The notes: generated from the sequence alone by a model not told the origin. A DNA stretch of 5,773 nt from an uncultured Eubacteriales bacterium (GCA_934675045.1 CAKUPI010000119.1:1-5773); one strand, 5' to 3'; numbered from the stretch's first letter, positions 1 to 5,260 are shown. Translations and numbers: made by a program.

Positions 1-1237
1 CACGCTGGTCGCCGGGCGCGGGCACGTCAAGCACACCGAGGGGGGCGACTTCCGCCAGGCCACCTACCGCGCGGTACGGCAGGGGCTGATGCGAGCGAAA
101 AGCGTGCTGCTCGAGCCGTGGTATTCGCTGCGGCTGGAGCTGCCCGCCGAACAGGTCGGGCGCGCCATGGCGGACATTCAGCGGATGTCGGGGGTGTGCG
201 ATCCCCCCGAAACGGCGGGGGAGACGGCCGTGCTGACCGGCACCGCGCCCGTTTCCGCCCTGCGCGATTATGCGGCGGAGGTGGCGGCCTATACGCGCGG
301 CCGGGGCCGCCTGTCCTGCACGCTCAAGGGCTACGAGCCGTGCGGAAATCAGGACGAGGTGGTGGCCGCCGCCGGCTATGATCCCGAACGCGACCTCGAG
401 AACCCGGCCGACTCGGTGTTCTGCTCGCACGGGGCGGGCGTCACCGTGCGGTGGGACGAGGCCGAAGCCCACATGCACGTCAGCCCCGGCCTGTCGCCGC
501 GCGCGGGCCGGACAGAGCCGGAGGAAAGCCCGGACGGGGCGGAGCAGGGCCGCCCGGCGCCGCCGCCGGCCGCCTATTCCGGCACCGCCGAGCAGGACAG
601 GGAATTGCAGGCCATTTTCGAGCGTACCTACGGCCCCATCAAGCGGCGCGAGCTGATGGAGCCGGTGCGGCGCGAGCCGGTCTTTGAGACAGAGCGCCCC
701 TACACGCCGGCTCCGGGCGCCGGGGGGCCGGAGTACCTGCTGGTCGACGGCTACAACATCATTTACGCGTGGGACGAGCTTAAGGCGGTGGCGCAGAGCA
801 GCATGGACGCCGCGCGGCAGATGCTCATCGACGTGATGAGCAACTATCAGGGCTATCGGAAAAACCTTGTCATCCTCGTTTTCGACGCCTATAAGGTCCC
901 GCGCGGGCAGGCCGAGGTCATTCCCACCCACGACCTGTTCGTCGTCTACACCAAAGAGGCGGAAACGGCCGACGCCTACATCGAAAAAACCACCTATGCG
1001 CTGGGCGGACGGCACCGCGTGCGCGTCGCCACCTCGGACAACGCCGAATCGCTCATCATTCTGGGGCACGGCGCGCAGCATCTGTCGGCGCGGCAGCTGC
1101 ACGACGAGGTGGAGGAGGTCATGGGGCAAATCGCCGGCATTTTGCAGCGGCACGCAGGCGCCGGAAAGTCAGACGCCATGCGGCAGGCCCTCAAACGCGC
1201 CGAACGGTCCCAAAGCCCCGGCAAGGACCGATCCTGA
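1..1237 (+). CDS. TetM/EF-G-like translation GTPase, C-terminal part, fused to NYN (YacP/Rae1-like) RNase domain; 5'-partial
   Basis: Open from the window edge (first full codon at base 2) to TGA at 1235-1237, giving 411 visible residues. An internal ATG at 89 is not the start, because conserved sequence continues upstream of it. Residues 1 to about 150 are the end of EF-G domain IV plus domain V of the TetM-like group, with GHVKHTEGGDFR, LLEPWYSLRLELP, YTRGRGRLSCTLKGYEP and NPADSVFCSHGAG. Residues about 160-240 are a Pro/Glu/Ala-rich linker containing one charged helix-like segment (QAIFERTYGPIKRREL). Residues about 244-385 are a NYN/YacP domain with LLVDGYNIIYAW, VILVFDAYKV, KEAETADAYIE and VATSDN. 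Its acidic residues D249, D295, E321 and D346 fit the PIN-like metal site. The GTP-binding domains must lie upstream. The TetM loop with SPVST, which reaches the tetracycline site, is replaced here by HVKHTEGG, so tetracycline resistance is not predicted. Known: free YacP/Rae1 of B. subtilis cleaves mRNA in the ribosomal A site. Inferred: the fusion acts on ribosomes. Confidence 0.9.
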   Translation, partial: TLVAGRGHVKHTEGGDFRQATYRAVRQGLMRAKSVLLEPWYSLRLELPAEQVGRAMADIQRMSGVCDPPETAGETAVLTGTAPVSALRDYAAEVAAYTRGRGRLSCTLKGYEPCGNQDEVVAAAGYDPERDLENPADSVFCSHGAGVTVRWDEAEAHMHVSPGLSPRAGRTEPEESPDGAEQGRPAPPPAAYSGTAEQDRELQAIFERTYGPIKRRELMEPVRREPVFETERPYTPAPGAGGPEYLLVDGYNIIYAWDELKAVAQSSMDAARQMLIDVMSNYQGYRKNLVILVFDAYKVPRGQAEVIPTHDLFVVYTKEAETADAYIEKTTYALGGRHRVRVATSDNAESLIILGHGAQHLSARQLHDEVEEVMGQIAGILQRHAGAGKSDAMRQALKRAERSQSPGKDRS

Positions 1238-1348
1238 ACGGCAAAAAGCCCCGGCTTTGACTACGCCGCGGGCAATGCCGCCGGTGTGACGGGCAAAGGC
1301 CTTGGGGCTTGCCCGGGGCTTGGGCGCCGCGGGCGGGAAAAGAATAAG
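1238..1348. other. Intergenic spacer with short repeats, no gene seen
   Basis: This spacer lies between the stop of the GTPase/NYN fusion and the shared terminator. It holds a small hairpin, AAAGCC/GGCTTT at 1245-1258, without a T tract. The 11-mer AAAGCCCCGGC occurs at 1212-1222, inside the end of the gene, and again at 1245-1255. GGGGCTTG also occurs twice between 1310 and 1330. No convincing coding sequence is visible on either strand. Confidence 0.5.
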
Positions 1349-1383
1349 AAAAGGCTGCAATCTTTGAGATTGCAGCCTTTTTT
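1349..1383. terminator. Bidirectional intrinsic terminator between convergent genes
   Basis: A perfect 13-bp stem (AAAGGCTGCAATC at 1350-1362 pairing with 1368-1380) has a 5-nt loop, TTTGA. On the plus strand it runs into six T (1378-1383). On the minus strand it runs into a T-rich tract, the complement of 1338-1352. It therefore can end both the fusion gene (stop at 1237) and the minus-strand operon, whose last stop is at 1402. Confidence 0.93.
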
Positions 1384-1401
1384 GCCGTGTCCGGAAAAAG
1401 G

Positions 1402-3009
1402 TCACCAGGCGGCGATCTGGCCGTCGCAGCGCGGCTCGGTGCCGCCGCACAGGGTGCCGTATTCGGTGCGCCAGATCATCTGGCCGCGGCCCATCGCGCC
1501 GGAGTCCGTTAAGACTTCGACCTCGTGGCCGCGCGCGCGCAGGCCCTCGACCAGCGCGGGGTCGGCGCAGGCCTCCAGCTGGATTTTTTTGCCGCCCGTC
1601 CACTGGAAGCGCGGCGCGTCGAGACATTCCTGCGGGTTCATGCCGTAGTCAATGGCGTTGACCAGCACCTGAAAATGCCCCTGCGGCTGCATAAAGCCGC
1701 CCATGACGCCAAAGGGGCCGACAGGCCGGCCGTCTTTGCACAAAAAGCCGGGGATGATGGTGTGGTAGGCCTTTTTGCCCGGGCCGAAGCAGTTGTCTGA
1801 GCGGGGATCGAGAGAAAAGCCGCAGCCGCGGTCCTGCAGCGAAATGCCGGTGCCGGGCACGACGACTCCCGAGCCGAAGCCCTTGTAGTTGCTCTGAATG
1901 TAAGAGATCATGTTGCCCTCGCCGTCGGCGGCGCACAGGTAAACGGTGCCGCCGCAGCGCGGGTCGCCCGGCTGCGGGTCGATGGCCCTCTCGCCGATGA
2001 GGGCGCGGCGGCGGGCGGCGTATTTTTCGGAAAGCAGGTCGGCCACGCGGGTCTGCATGGTGTCGGGGTCCGAAACGTAGGCCTTGGCGTCGGTGAAGGC
2101 CAGCTTGAGAGCCTCGATCATTTTGTGGTAGGTCTCGACGCGCTCCCGGCCGGCGGGCAGCTCCAGCCCCCGCAGGATGTTGAGCGCCATGAGCACCGTG
2201 ATGCCGTGGCCGTTGGGCGGGATTTCGTACACGTCGTAGCCCTTGTAGTGCGTGGTGATGGGCTCGACCCACTCGGGGTGATAGGTGCGGAAGTCGTCCT
2301 CGCAGAAGTGGCCGCCCGTCCGGCGCGAGAAGGCGACGATTTTTTCCATCAGCGCGCCGCGGTAAAAGCTTTCGGCCCCGGTTTCGGCAATTTCGCGCAG
2401 CGTGCGCGCCATGTCGGGGCACTTCCAGACCTCGCCGGGCCGGGGCGCATGGCCGTCGACGGTAAAGGTCTCGCGCCAGGGGGCAAACTCGGGGCTTTGA
2501 AGGGCGGTGTAGTGGTCAAAGGCGCGCTGCCACGCGCGCGAGACGGTGGGGGAGACGGGGTAGCCCTCCTGGGCATAGGAAACGGCCGGCGCCAAAACCT
2601 CGGTCAGCGGCAGACGGCCGAAGCGGCCGGAAATCGCGGCCCACGCGCCCGGCGCGCCGGGCACCATGACGGGGTCCCAGCCGTCCGAGGGCATTTCGGA
2701 ATAGCCCTTTCGGACAAGCTGATCCAGCGTGAGCTGCCGGGGGGCGCGGCCGCTGGCGTTGAGGCCGTACAGCCGGCCCTTGGACCACACAAGGGCGAAG
2801 GCGTCGCCGCCGATGCCGTTGGAGCACGGCTCCAGCACGGTGAGGGAGGCCGCCGTGGCCACGGCGGCGTCAAAGGCGTTTCCTCCCTTTTGCAGCACGG
2901 ACAGTCCGGCCTGCGCGGCCAGCGGAACCGAGGTGCACACCATGCCGCGTCCGGCGTAGGTGACGGTGCGGCGCGAGGGGTAGCGGTAGCTCTGCGGGTC
3001 AAAATGCAT
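1402..3009 (-). CDS. Gamma-glutamyltransferase-family Ntn-hydrolase, YwrD type, probably cytoplasmic
   Basis: This 535-residue protein spans the full length of the GGT family. It closely resembles remembered B. subtilis YwrD along its whole length, for example PLAAQAGLSVLQKGGNAFDA, NGIGGDAFALVW, LNASGRAP, GGTVYLCAADGEGN and VMGGFMQPQGH. GGT enzymes autocleave before a Thr that becomes the N-terminal nucleophile. Here that is T355, so processing would give subunits of about 354 and 181 residues. R88 in ASGRAP matches the substrate carboxylate-binding Arg, and GVMGG at 434-438 matches the GSPGG oxyanion region. The usual NNQMDDF and PLSSM substrate motifs are replaced by RGCGF (394-398) and AYHTI (414-418), so glutathione as substrate is uncertain. 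No signal peptide is visible, unlike secreted or periplasmic GGTs. AGGAGG at 3019-3024 lies 9 nt before the ATG. The gene starts 23 nt after the ChrA pair and is the last in the operon. Confidence 0.92.
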   Translation of the reverse strand: MHFDPQSYRYPSRRTVTYAGRGMVCTSVPLAAQAGLSVLQKGGNAFDAAVATAASLTVLEPCSNGIGGDAFALVWSKGRLYGLNASGRAPRQLTLDQLVRKGYSEMPSDGWDPVMVPGAPGAWAAISGRFGRLPLTEVLAPAVSYAQEGYPVSPTVSRAWQRAFDHYTALQSPEFAPWRETFTVDGHAPRPGEVWKCPDMARTLREIAETGAESFYRGALMEKIVAFSRRTGGHFCEDDFRTYHPEWVEPITTHYKGYDVYEIPPNGHGITVLMALNILRGLELPAGRERVETYHKMIEALKLAFTDAKAYVSDPDTMQTRVADLLSEKYAARRRALIGERAIDPQPGDPRCGGTVYLCAADGEGNMISYIQSNYKGFGSGVVVPGTGISLQDRGCGFSLDPRSDNCFGPGKKAYHTIIPGFLCKDGRPVGPFGVMGGFMQPQGHFQVLVNAIDYGMNPQECLDAPRFQWTGGKKIQLEACADPALVEGLRARGHEVEVLTDSGAMGRGQMIWRTEYGTLCGGTEPRCDGQIAAW

Positions 3010-3032
3010 GGTTTGTCGCCTCCTGTCAAAGA

Positions 3033-3596
3033 TTACAGCAGTGCGCCGACGACAACGCCCAGCACGGCGCCGCCGGCGATAAAGACGATGGGGTGCAGCT
3101 TTTTATAGCGGCGGATGAGGAAAAAGGCCGCGCCGAAAATGACAAAGGCGGGGATGTTGACCACGTTGAAAAACCCGGTGGCCTCAAAGTCGAACAGGGA
3201 AACGCGCACAATGCCCCAGCAGGCGTTGGCGATCAGGCCGCAAACGGCGGGGCGCAGGCCGTAAAAGGCGGCGTTGACCAGCGGGTTTTGGCGGAAGCGA
3301 TCGAGGGCGCGGGAGACGAAATAGGCGATGACGATGGTGGGGAGCACCAGCGCAAAGGTGGCGACCAGCGAGCCGGGAACACCCCGCAGCGTAAAGCCGA
3401 CGTAGGTCGCCATGTTGACGCCGATGGGGCCGGGCGTCGATTCAGAGACGGCTATCATGTCGATGAGCTGCGCGTGGGTGTACCAGCCGGTGCGGTTGGA
3501 AATGTCATACAAGAAGGGCAGGGCGGCCAGTCCGCCGCCGACGGTAAAGAGTCCGGTCCGGAAAAACTCGAGGAAAAGCCGCAGGTAAAACATCAT
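3033..3596 (-). CDS. Chromate transporter (ChrA) family half-protein, second subunit
   Basis: This 187-residue hydrophobic membrane protein corresponds to a single ChrA domain (short-chain CHR type). It carries the family signature GLFTVGGGLAALPFLYD near residues 15-31 and SESTPGPIGVNMATYVGF at 51-68. Several membrane segments follow (about 73-95, 108-131, 146-161, 168-187). Short-chain ChrA proteins work as pairs, and this one sits directly behind its partner. Its ATG overlaps the upstream TGA as ATGA, so the two should be translationally coupled. A GGAGG at 3605-3609 lies 8 nt before the ATG, and a second ATG follows at once. The family moves chromate and possibly sulfate or other anions. 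The real substrate here is unknown, and linkage to a GGT-family enzyme argues against a purely chromate role. Confidence 0.9.
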   Translation of the reverse strand: MMFYLRLFLEFFRTGLFTVGGGLAALPFLYDISNRTGWYTHAQLIDMIAVSESTPGPIGVNMATYVGFTLRGVPGSLVATFALVLPTIVIAYFVSRALDRFRQNPLVNAAFYGLRPAVCGLIANACWGIVRVSLFDFEATGFFNVVNIPAFVIFGAAFFLIRRYKKLHPIVFIAGGAVLGVVVGALL

Positions 3597-4150
3597 TTGC
3601 CCTTCCTCCCTTCACGCAGGCGGGTGGCCGCAAGGCCGCACAGCGCCGAGCCGAGCACATACCACACGGGGGACAGCTTGAGCAGCACCGAGCAGAGAAA
3701 AACCACGATAAAAATGCCAAAAGTCAGCTTGTCGATGACGCCGGCTTTGAACATGGTGAAGACCACGCCGGCGATGAGGGCGGCCACGACGACGCGGATG
3801 CCCCAAAAGGCGTTTTGCACAATGACCAGATCGGCGAAGTTCTGCAAAAAGGCGGCGATGAGCATGATGATGAGGAGCGAGGGGAAGACGACGCCGGCAG
3901 AGGCGGCGATGGCGCCCGGCGCCTTTTTGACCTTGCTGCCCACCAAAACGGCCATGTTGGTGGCGATGACGCCGGGGATGCACTGGCTGACGGCAAAAAA
4001 GTCCAAAAGCTCTTCCCGGGTCAGCCAGTGGAATTTGTTGATGGCCTCTTTTTCCAGCATGGGGATGATGGAATAGCCGCCGCCGAAGGTCAGCAGACCC
4101 ACCCGGAAGAAGGAGGCGAAAATCGTCCACAGTTCGCGCAAGCAAATCAC
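3593..4150 (-). CDS. Chromate transporter (ChrA) family half-protein, first subunit
   Basis: This 185-residue membrane protein is one ChrA domain. It has FFRVGLLTFGGGYSIIPMLE at residues 14-33 and SQCIPGVIATNMAVLVGSK at 55-73, then hydrophobic segments at about 78-104, 108-134, 143-158 and 161-176, and a basic tail. It is the first gene of the minus-strand operon and overlaps the second ChrA gene by ATGA. The start is uncertain. The coordinates take GTG at 4148-4150, preceded by AGGA at 4155-4158 with only about 4 nt spacing. TTG at 4139-4141 has a better-placed Shine-Dalgarno (AAGGTGAT at 4146-4153) and would begin MRELW, closer to usual ChrA starts, giving 182 residues. It probably pairs with the downstream subunit to form one functional transporter, as B. 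subtilis YwrA/YwrB do. Substrate unproven. Confidence 0.9.
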   Translation of the reverse strand: MICLRELWTIFASFFRVGLLTFGGGYSIIPMLEKEAINKFHWLTREELLDFFAVSQCIPGVIATNMAVLVGSKVKKAPGAIAASAGVVFPSLLIIMLIAAFLQNFADLVIVQNAFWGIRVVVAALIAGVVFTMFKAGVIDKLTFGIFIVVFLCSVLLKLSPVWYVLGSALCGLAATRLREGRKGK

Positions 4151-4158
4151 CTTTTCCT
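4146..4158 (-). promoter_or_regulatory. Ribosome binding region that decides the start of the first ChrA gene
   Basis: Read on the minus strand, AGGAAAAGGTGAT runs through the GTG start at 4148-4150. AAGGTGAT matches the part of the anti-Shine-Dalgarno complement AAGGAGGTGATC that follows the core, and it is aligned to serve TTG at 4139-4141. The alternative, AGGA serving GTG, is spaced unusually close. Confidence 0.5.
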
Positions 4159-4225
4159 GTTTTTATTGCCTGCCTCGGCAGGGCGCGCCGTGCGCGCGCG
4201 GACAGGCCCGCCGTCCGCCGCGGCT

Positions 4226-4234
4226 ATTATATCA
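4226..4234 (-). promoter_or_regulatory. Extended -10 promoter of the chrA-chrA-GGT operon
   Basis: The minus strand reads TGATATAAT: a perfect TATAAT (4226-4231) with the extended TGn element (4232-4234). At 17-bp spacing the -35 is only TTCTTT, and a good-looking TTGACT at 4256-4261 is 24 bp away, too far to pair. Transcription would start near 4219, giving a leader of about 70 nt. That leader holds a small CCTGCC/GGCAGG hairpin at 4169-4182. Confidence 0.65.
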
Positions 4235-4256
4235 CACTGCGGGGAGAAAAAGAAGA

Positions 4257-4291
4257 GTCAATCGCGCCAAAGCAGGCGCCGCCGCGATGAC
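4257..4291. repeat. Imperfect inverted repeat in the divergent intergenic region
   Basis: GTCAATCGCG at 4257-4266 faces CGCGATGAC at 4283-4291. The arms match over 9 bp with one bulged A, enclosing a GC-rich 16-nt interval that contains GGCGCC. It lies just upstream of the minus-strand extended -10 and upstream of the plus-strand 3D gene. It could be an operator or a leader hairpin; nothing identifies the factor. Confidence 0.45.
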
Positions 4292-4293
4292 TA

Positions 4294-4306
4294 AAAGTCC
4301 GACTTT
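4294..4306. repeat. 13-bp palindrome, possible operator between divergent genes
   Basis: AAAGTC-C-GACTTT is a perfect dyad with 6-bp arms around one central base. It lies about 60 bp upstream of the 3D-protein gene and upstream of the ChrA/GGT operon promoter. Its size fits a dimeric repressor half-site pair. No regulator gene is present in the window, so the role is inferred. Confidence 0.4.
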
Positions 4307-4350
4307 CGGGGCAACAATAAAAGAAACATCCGGCCGGTAAAGGCGGATCA

Positions 4351-4356
4351 AGGAGG
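4351..4356 (+). promoter_or_regulatory. Ribosome binding site of the 3D-domain gene
   Basis: AGGAGG sits 10 nt before ATG at 4367. An in-frame TTG at 4358 is only 1 nt from this site and cannot use it, which fixes the start at 4367. No clear sigma-A promoter is visible between 4262 and 4350; the nearest -10-like string is AATAAA at 4316-4321, without a matching -35. Confidence 0.8.
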
Positions 4357-4366
4357 TTTGCGCAGA

Positions 4367-4876
4367 ATGAAAACACCGAAAAGATGGCTTGCGATCGCGC
4401 TGGCCGCGGCGTGCATGACGGCGGTGCCGAGCGCCGCCGCTCCCGGGGCGCGGCAGGAGGCGGGGCGGGCCCGCCGCGTCCGGCAGAAGGCCGAGGCGTC
4501 AGCCTGTTTTGCAGACAGCGGAAAGGGCTTTGCCGGGCAGGGCGCTTTGCGCCGCGTCGAGATTCCCGAGGTCAGGCCCGCCATGCGCGAGGCGCAGTTT
4601 ACCGCCTATGCCTATTGCGCCTGCGGGAAATGCTGCGGGAAATGGGCGCGGGGCATTACGGCCAGCGGCACCACCGCGGCCGAGGGCCGCACCATTGCCG
4701 TCGACCCCGAGGTCATTCCGCTCGGGACCCACGTCTTTGTCGACGGGCGGGAGTATATCGCCGAGGACACCGGCTCGGGAATCGACGGCAGAACCATTGA
4801 CATTTTCTTCGGCAGCCACCGCGCGGCGCTGCAATGGGGAAAACGGCAGGTCACGGTGCGCTGGCCGGCGGATTGA
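4367..4876 (+). CDS. Secreted 3D-domain cell-wall protein (putative lytic transglycosylase-like)
   Basis: This is a 169-residue protein. Residues 1-25 form a signal peptide: basic MKTPKR, a hydrophobic stretch of Leu/Ala/Ile, and an Ala-rich cleavage region near residues 22-25 (SAAA). Residues about 26-75 are a charged, Ala/Arg-rich linker. Residues about 77-165 are a 3D domain, named for three conserved aspartates, seen here as D113 (AVDPEVIPLG), D134 (AEDTGSGI) and D145 (RTIDIFF), with GITASGT before them and WGKRQVTV after. This double-psi beta-barrel fold occurs in Firmicute wall proteins such as YuiC, YocH and RpfB-like proteins, and in MltA. It points to peptidoglycan remodelling outside the membrane. 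A cysteine cluster (C84, C86, C89, C90) precedes the barrel core. There is no LysM or SH3 binding domain, so this is a short form. The gene stands alone between a divergent operon and its own terminator. Confidence 0.9.
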   Translation: MKTPKRWLAIALAAACMTAVPSAAAPGARQEAGRARRVRQKAEASACFADSGKGFAGQGALRRVEIPEVRPAMREAQFTAYAYCACGKCCGKWARGITASGTTAAEGRTIAVDPEVIPLGTHVFVDGREYIAEDTGSGIDGRTIDIFFGSHRAALQWGKRQVTVRWPAD

Positions 4877-4965
4877 CGCCATGCGCCGGCCGGCCGCGGC
4901 CTTTGGGCTATGCCGCCGTGCACAAGCCCGGCGGGCCGAGACAGTGCATCGGCCGCGATCGGGAG

Positions 4966-4994
4966 AAAAAACCGCCCCTGGGGGCGGTTTTTTT
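4966..4994. terminator. Intrinsic terminator of the 3D-domain gene, usable both ways
   Basis: CCGCCC (4972-4977) pairs with GGGCGG (4982-4987) around the loop CTGG. The stem is extended by six A-T pairs (A 4966-4971 with T 4988-4993), and the T run reaches 4994. It follows the 3D gene stop by about 90 nt. The A run also gives a minus-strand T tract, so it can back up the terminator of the opposing tRNA gene. Confidence 0.92.
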
Positions 4995-5010
4995 GCGGGT
5001 TTTTTCCGTG

Positions 5011-5044
5011 AAAAGAAAAAACAGCCGCCCTATTGGGCAGCTGT
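5011..5044 (-). terminator. Intrinsic terminator of the tRNA-Gln gene
   Basis: On the minus strand ACAGCTGCCC (5044-5035) pairs with GGGCGGCTGT (5030-5021) around the loop AATA, with a single G-U pair. The T-rich tract TTTTTTCTTTT follows. The hairpin begins directly after the encoded CCA, so almost no 3' trailer precedes it. Confidence 0.88.
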
Positions 5045-5118
5045 TGGCTGCGGTGCAAGGATTTGAACCCTGACAAACTGATCCAGAGTCAGTCGTGCTA
5101 CCATTACACAACACCGCA
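5045..5118 (-). tRNA. tRNA-Gln (anticodon CTG), CCA encoded
   Basis: A complete cloverleaf can be folded by hand. The acceptor stem is TGCGGTG/CACCGCA, the D arm is GTGT-AATGGTA-GCAC, and the anticodon stem is ACTGA/TCAGT with loop CTCTGGA and anticodon CTG. The variable loop is 4 nt, and the T arm is CAGGG-TTCAAAT-CCTTG. Discriminator G73 and the weak U1-A72 pair are typical of tRNA-Gln. CCA is encoded at 5047-5045. It decodes CAG, the favoured Gln codon in GC-rich genes such as these. It is a single tRNA transcribed from its own promoter toward its own terminator. Confidence 0.97.
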
Positions 5119-5130
5119 ACGTGCCTTATT

Positions 5131-5159
5131 ATTATATCCAGCCGCACCGGGCTTGTCAA
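5131..5159 (-). promoter_or_regulatory. Consensus sigma-A promoter of tRNA-Gln
   Basis: Minus-strand TTGACA (5159-5154), a 17-bp spacer, and TATAAT (5136-5131) give perfect -35 and -10 boxes at ideal spacing. Transcription should begin near 5124, leaving a 5' leader of only about 6 nt before the mature tRNA end at 5118. Confidence 0.95.
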
Positions 5160-5232
5160 GGGTTTTTTGCAATTTTGTTTTGCGAAAAAGCGCAGGCTTT
5201 TGCGGGGGCCGGTTTTGGGGCAAAAGGATTCT

Positions 5233-5260
5233 TTCAAATCGCGGCAAAAGGTATTATAAT
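5233..5260 (+). promoter_or_regulatory. Probable sigma-A promoter of polA
   Basis: A perfect TATAAT at 5255-5260 lies 37 bp before the polA ATG. The best -35 is TTCAAA at 5233-5238, with 16-bp spacing and four of six consensus bases. The start point would be near 5267, giving a leader of about 30 nt. The AT-rich stretch between here and the divergent tRNA promoter holds no gene. Confidence 0.65.

Noticed and set aside
89..381. ATG at 89 as the true start of the NYN fusion protein
   Set aside because: Conserved domain IV sequence (LVAGRGHVKHTEGGDFR) is encoded in the same frame upstream to base 2, so the gene continues beyond the window.
1212..1258. Direct repeat AAAGCCCCGGC (1212-1222, 1245-1255) as a mobile-element or attachment-site trace
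   Set aside because: It is only 11 bp, very GC-rich and 33 bp apart, with no integrase, target duplication or other element signal nearby.
1169..1627. Minus-strand reading frame across the shared terminator
   Set aside because: It overlaps the end of the GTPase/NYN gene, the terminator and the end of GGT in the wrong frame, and is Arg/Ala/Pro-rich with no recognisable domain.
2125..4076. Two long plus-strand reading frames of 327 codons each, opposite the GGT and ChrA genes
   Set aside because: They are antisense to well-recognised genes, have compositions expected from GC-rich third-position shadows, and resemble no family.
4226..4261. TTGACT at 4256-4261 (-) as the -35 of the ChrA operon
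   Set aside because: The spacer to TATAAT would be 24 bp, well outside the sigma-A range. The extended TGn element explains the promoter better.
4262..4350. c-di-AMP (ydaO-type) or other riboswitch before the cell-wall gene
   Set aside because: Such riboswitches often precede wall hydrolases, but the conserved core sequences and length are not visible here.
4358..4366. TTG at 4358 as the start of the 3D protein
   Set aside because: It lies 1 nt after the AGGAGG. The ATG at 4367 has proper spacing and begins a normal signal peptide.
4367..4420. Lipoprotein signal ending at C16 of the 3D protein
   Set aside because: The residues before the cysteine are A-A-A rather than an L-A/S-G/A lipobox, and hydrophobic sequence with an Ala-rich cleavage region continues after it.
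4908..5237. Minus-strand reading frame across the tRNA and its terminators
   Set aside because: It overlaps a complete tRNA gene and two terminators, and has no family resemblance.
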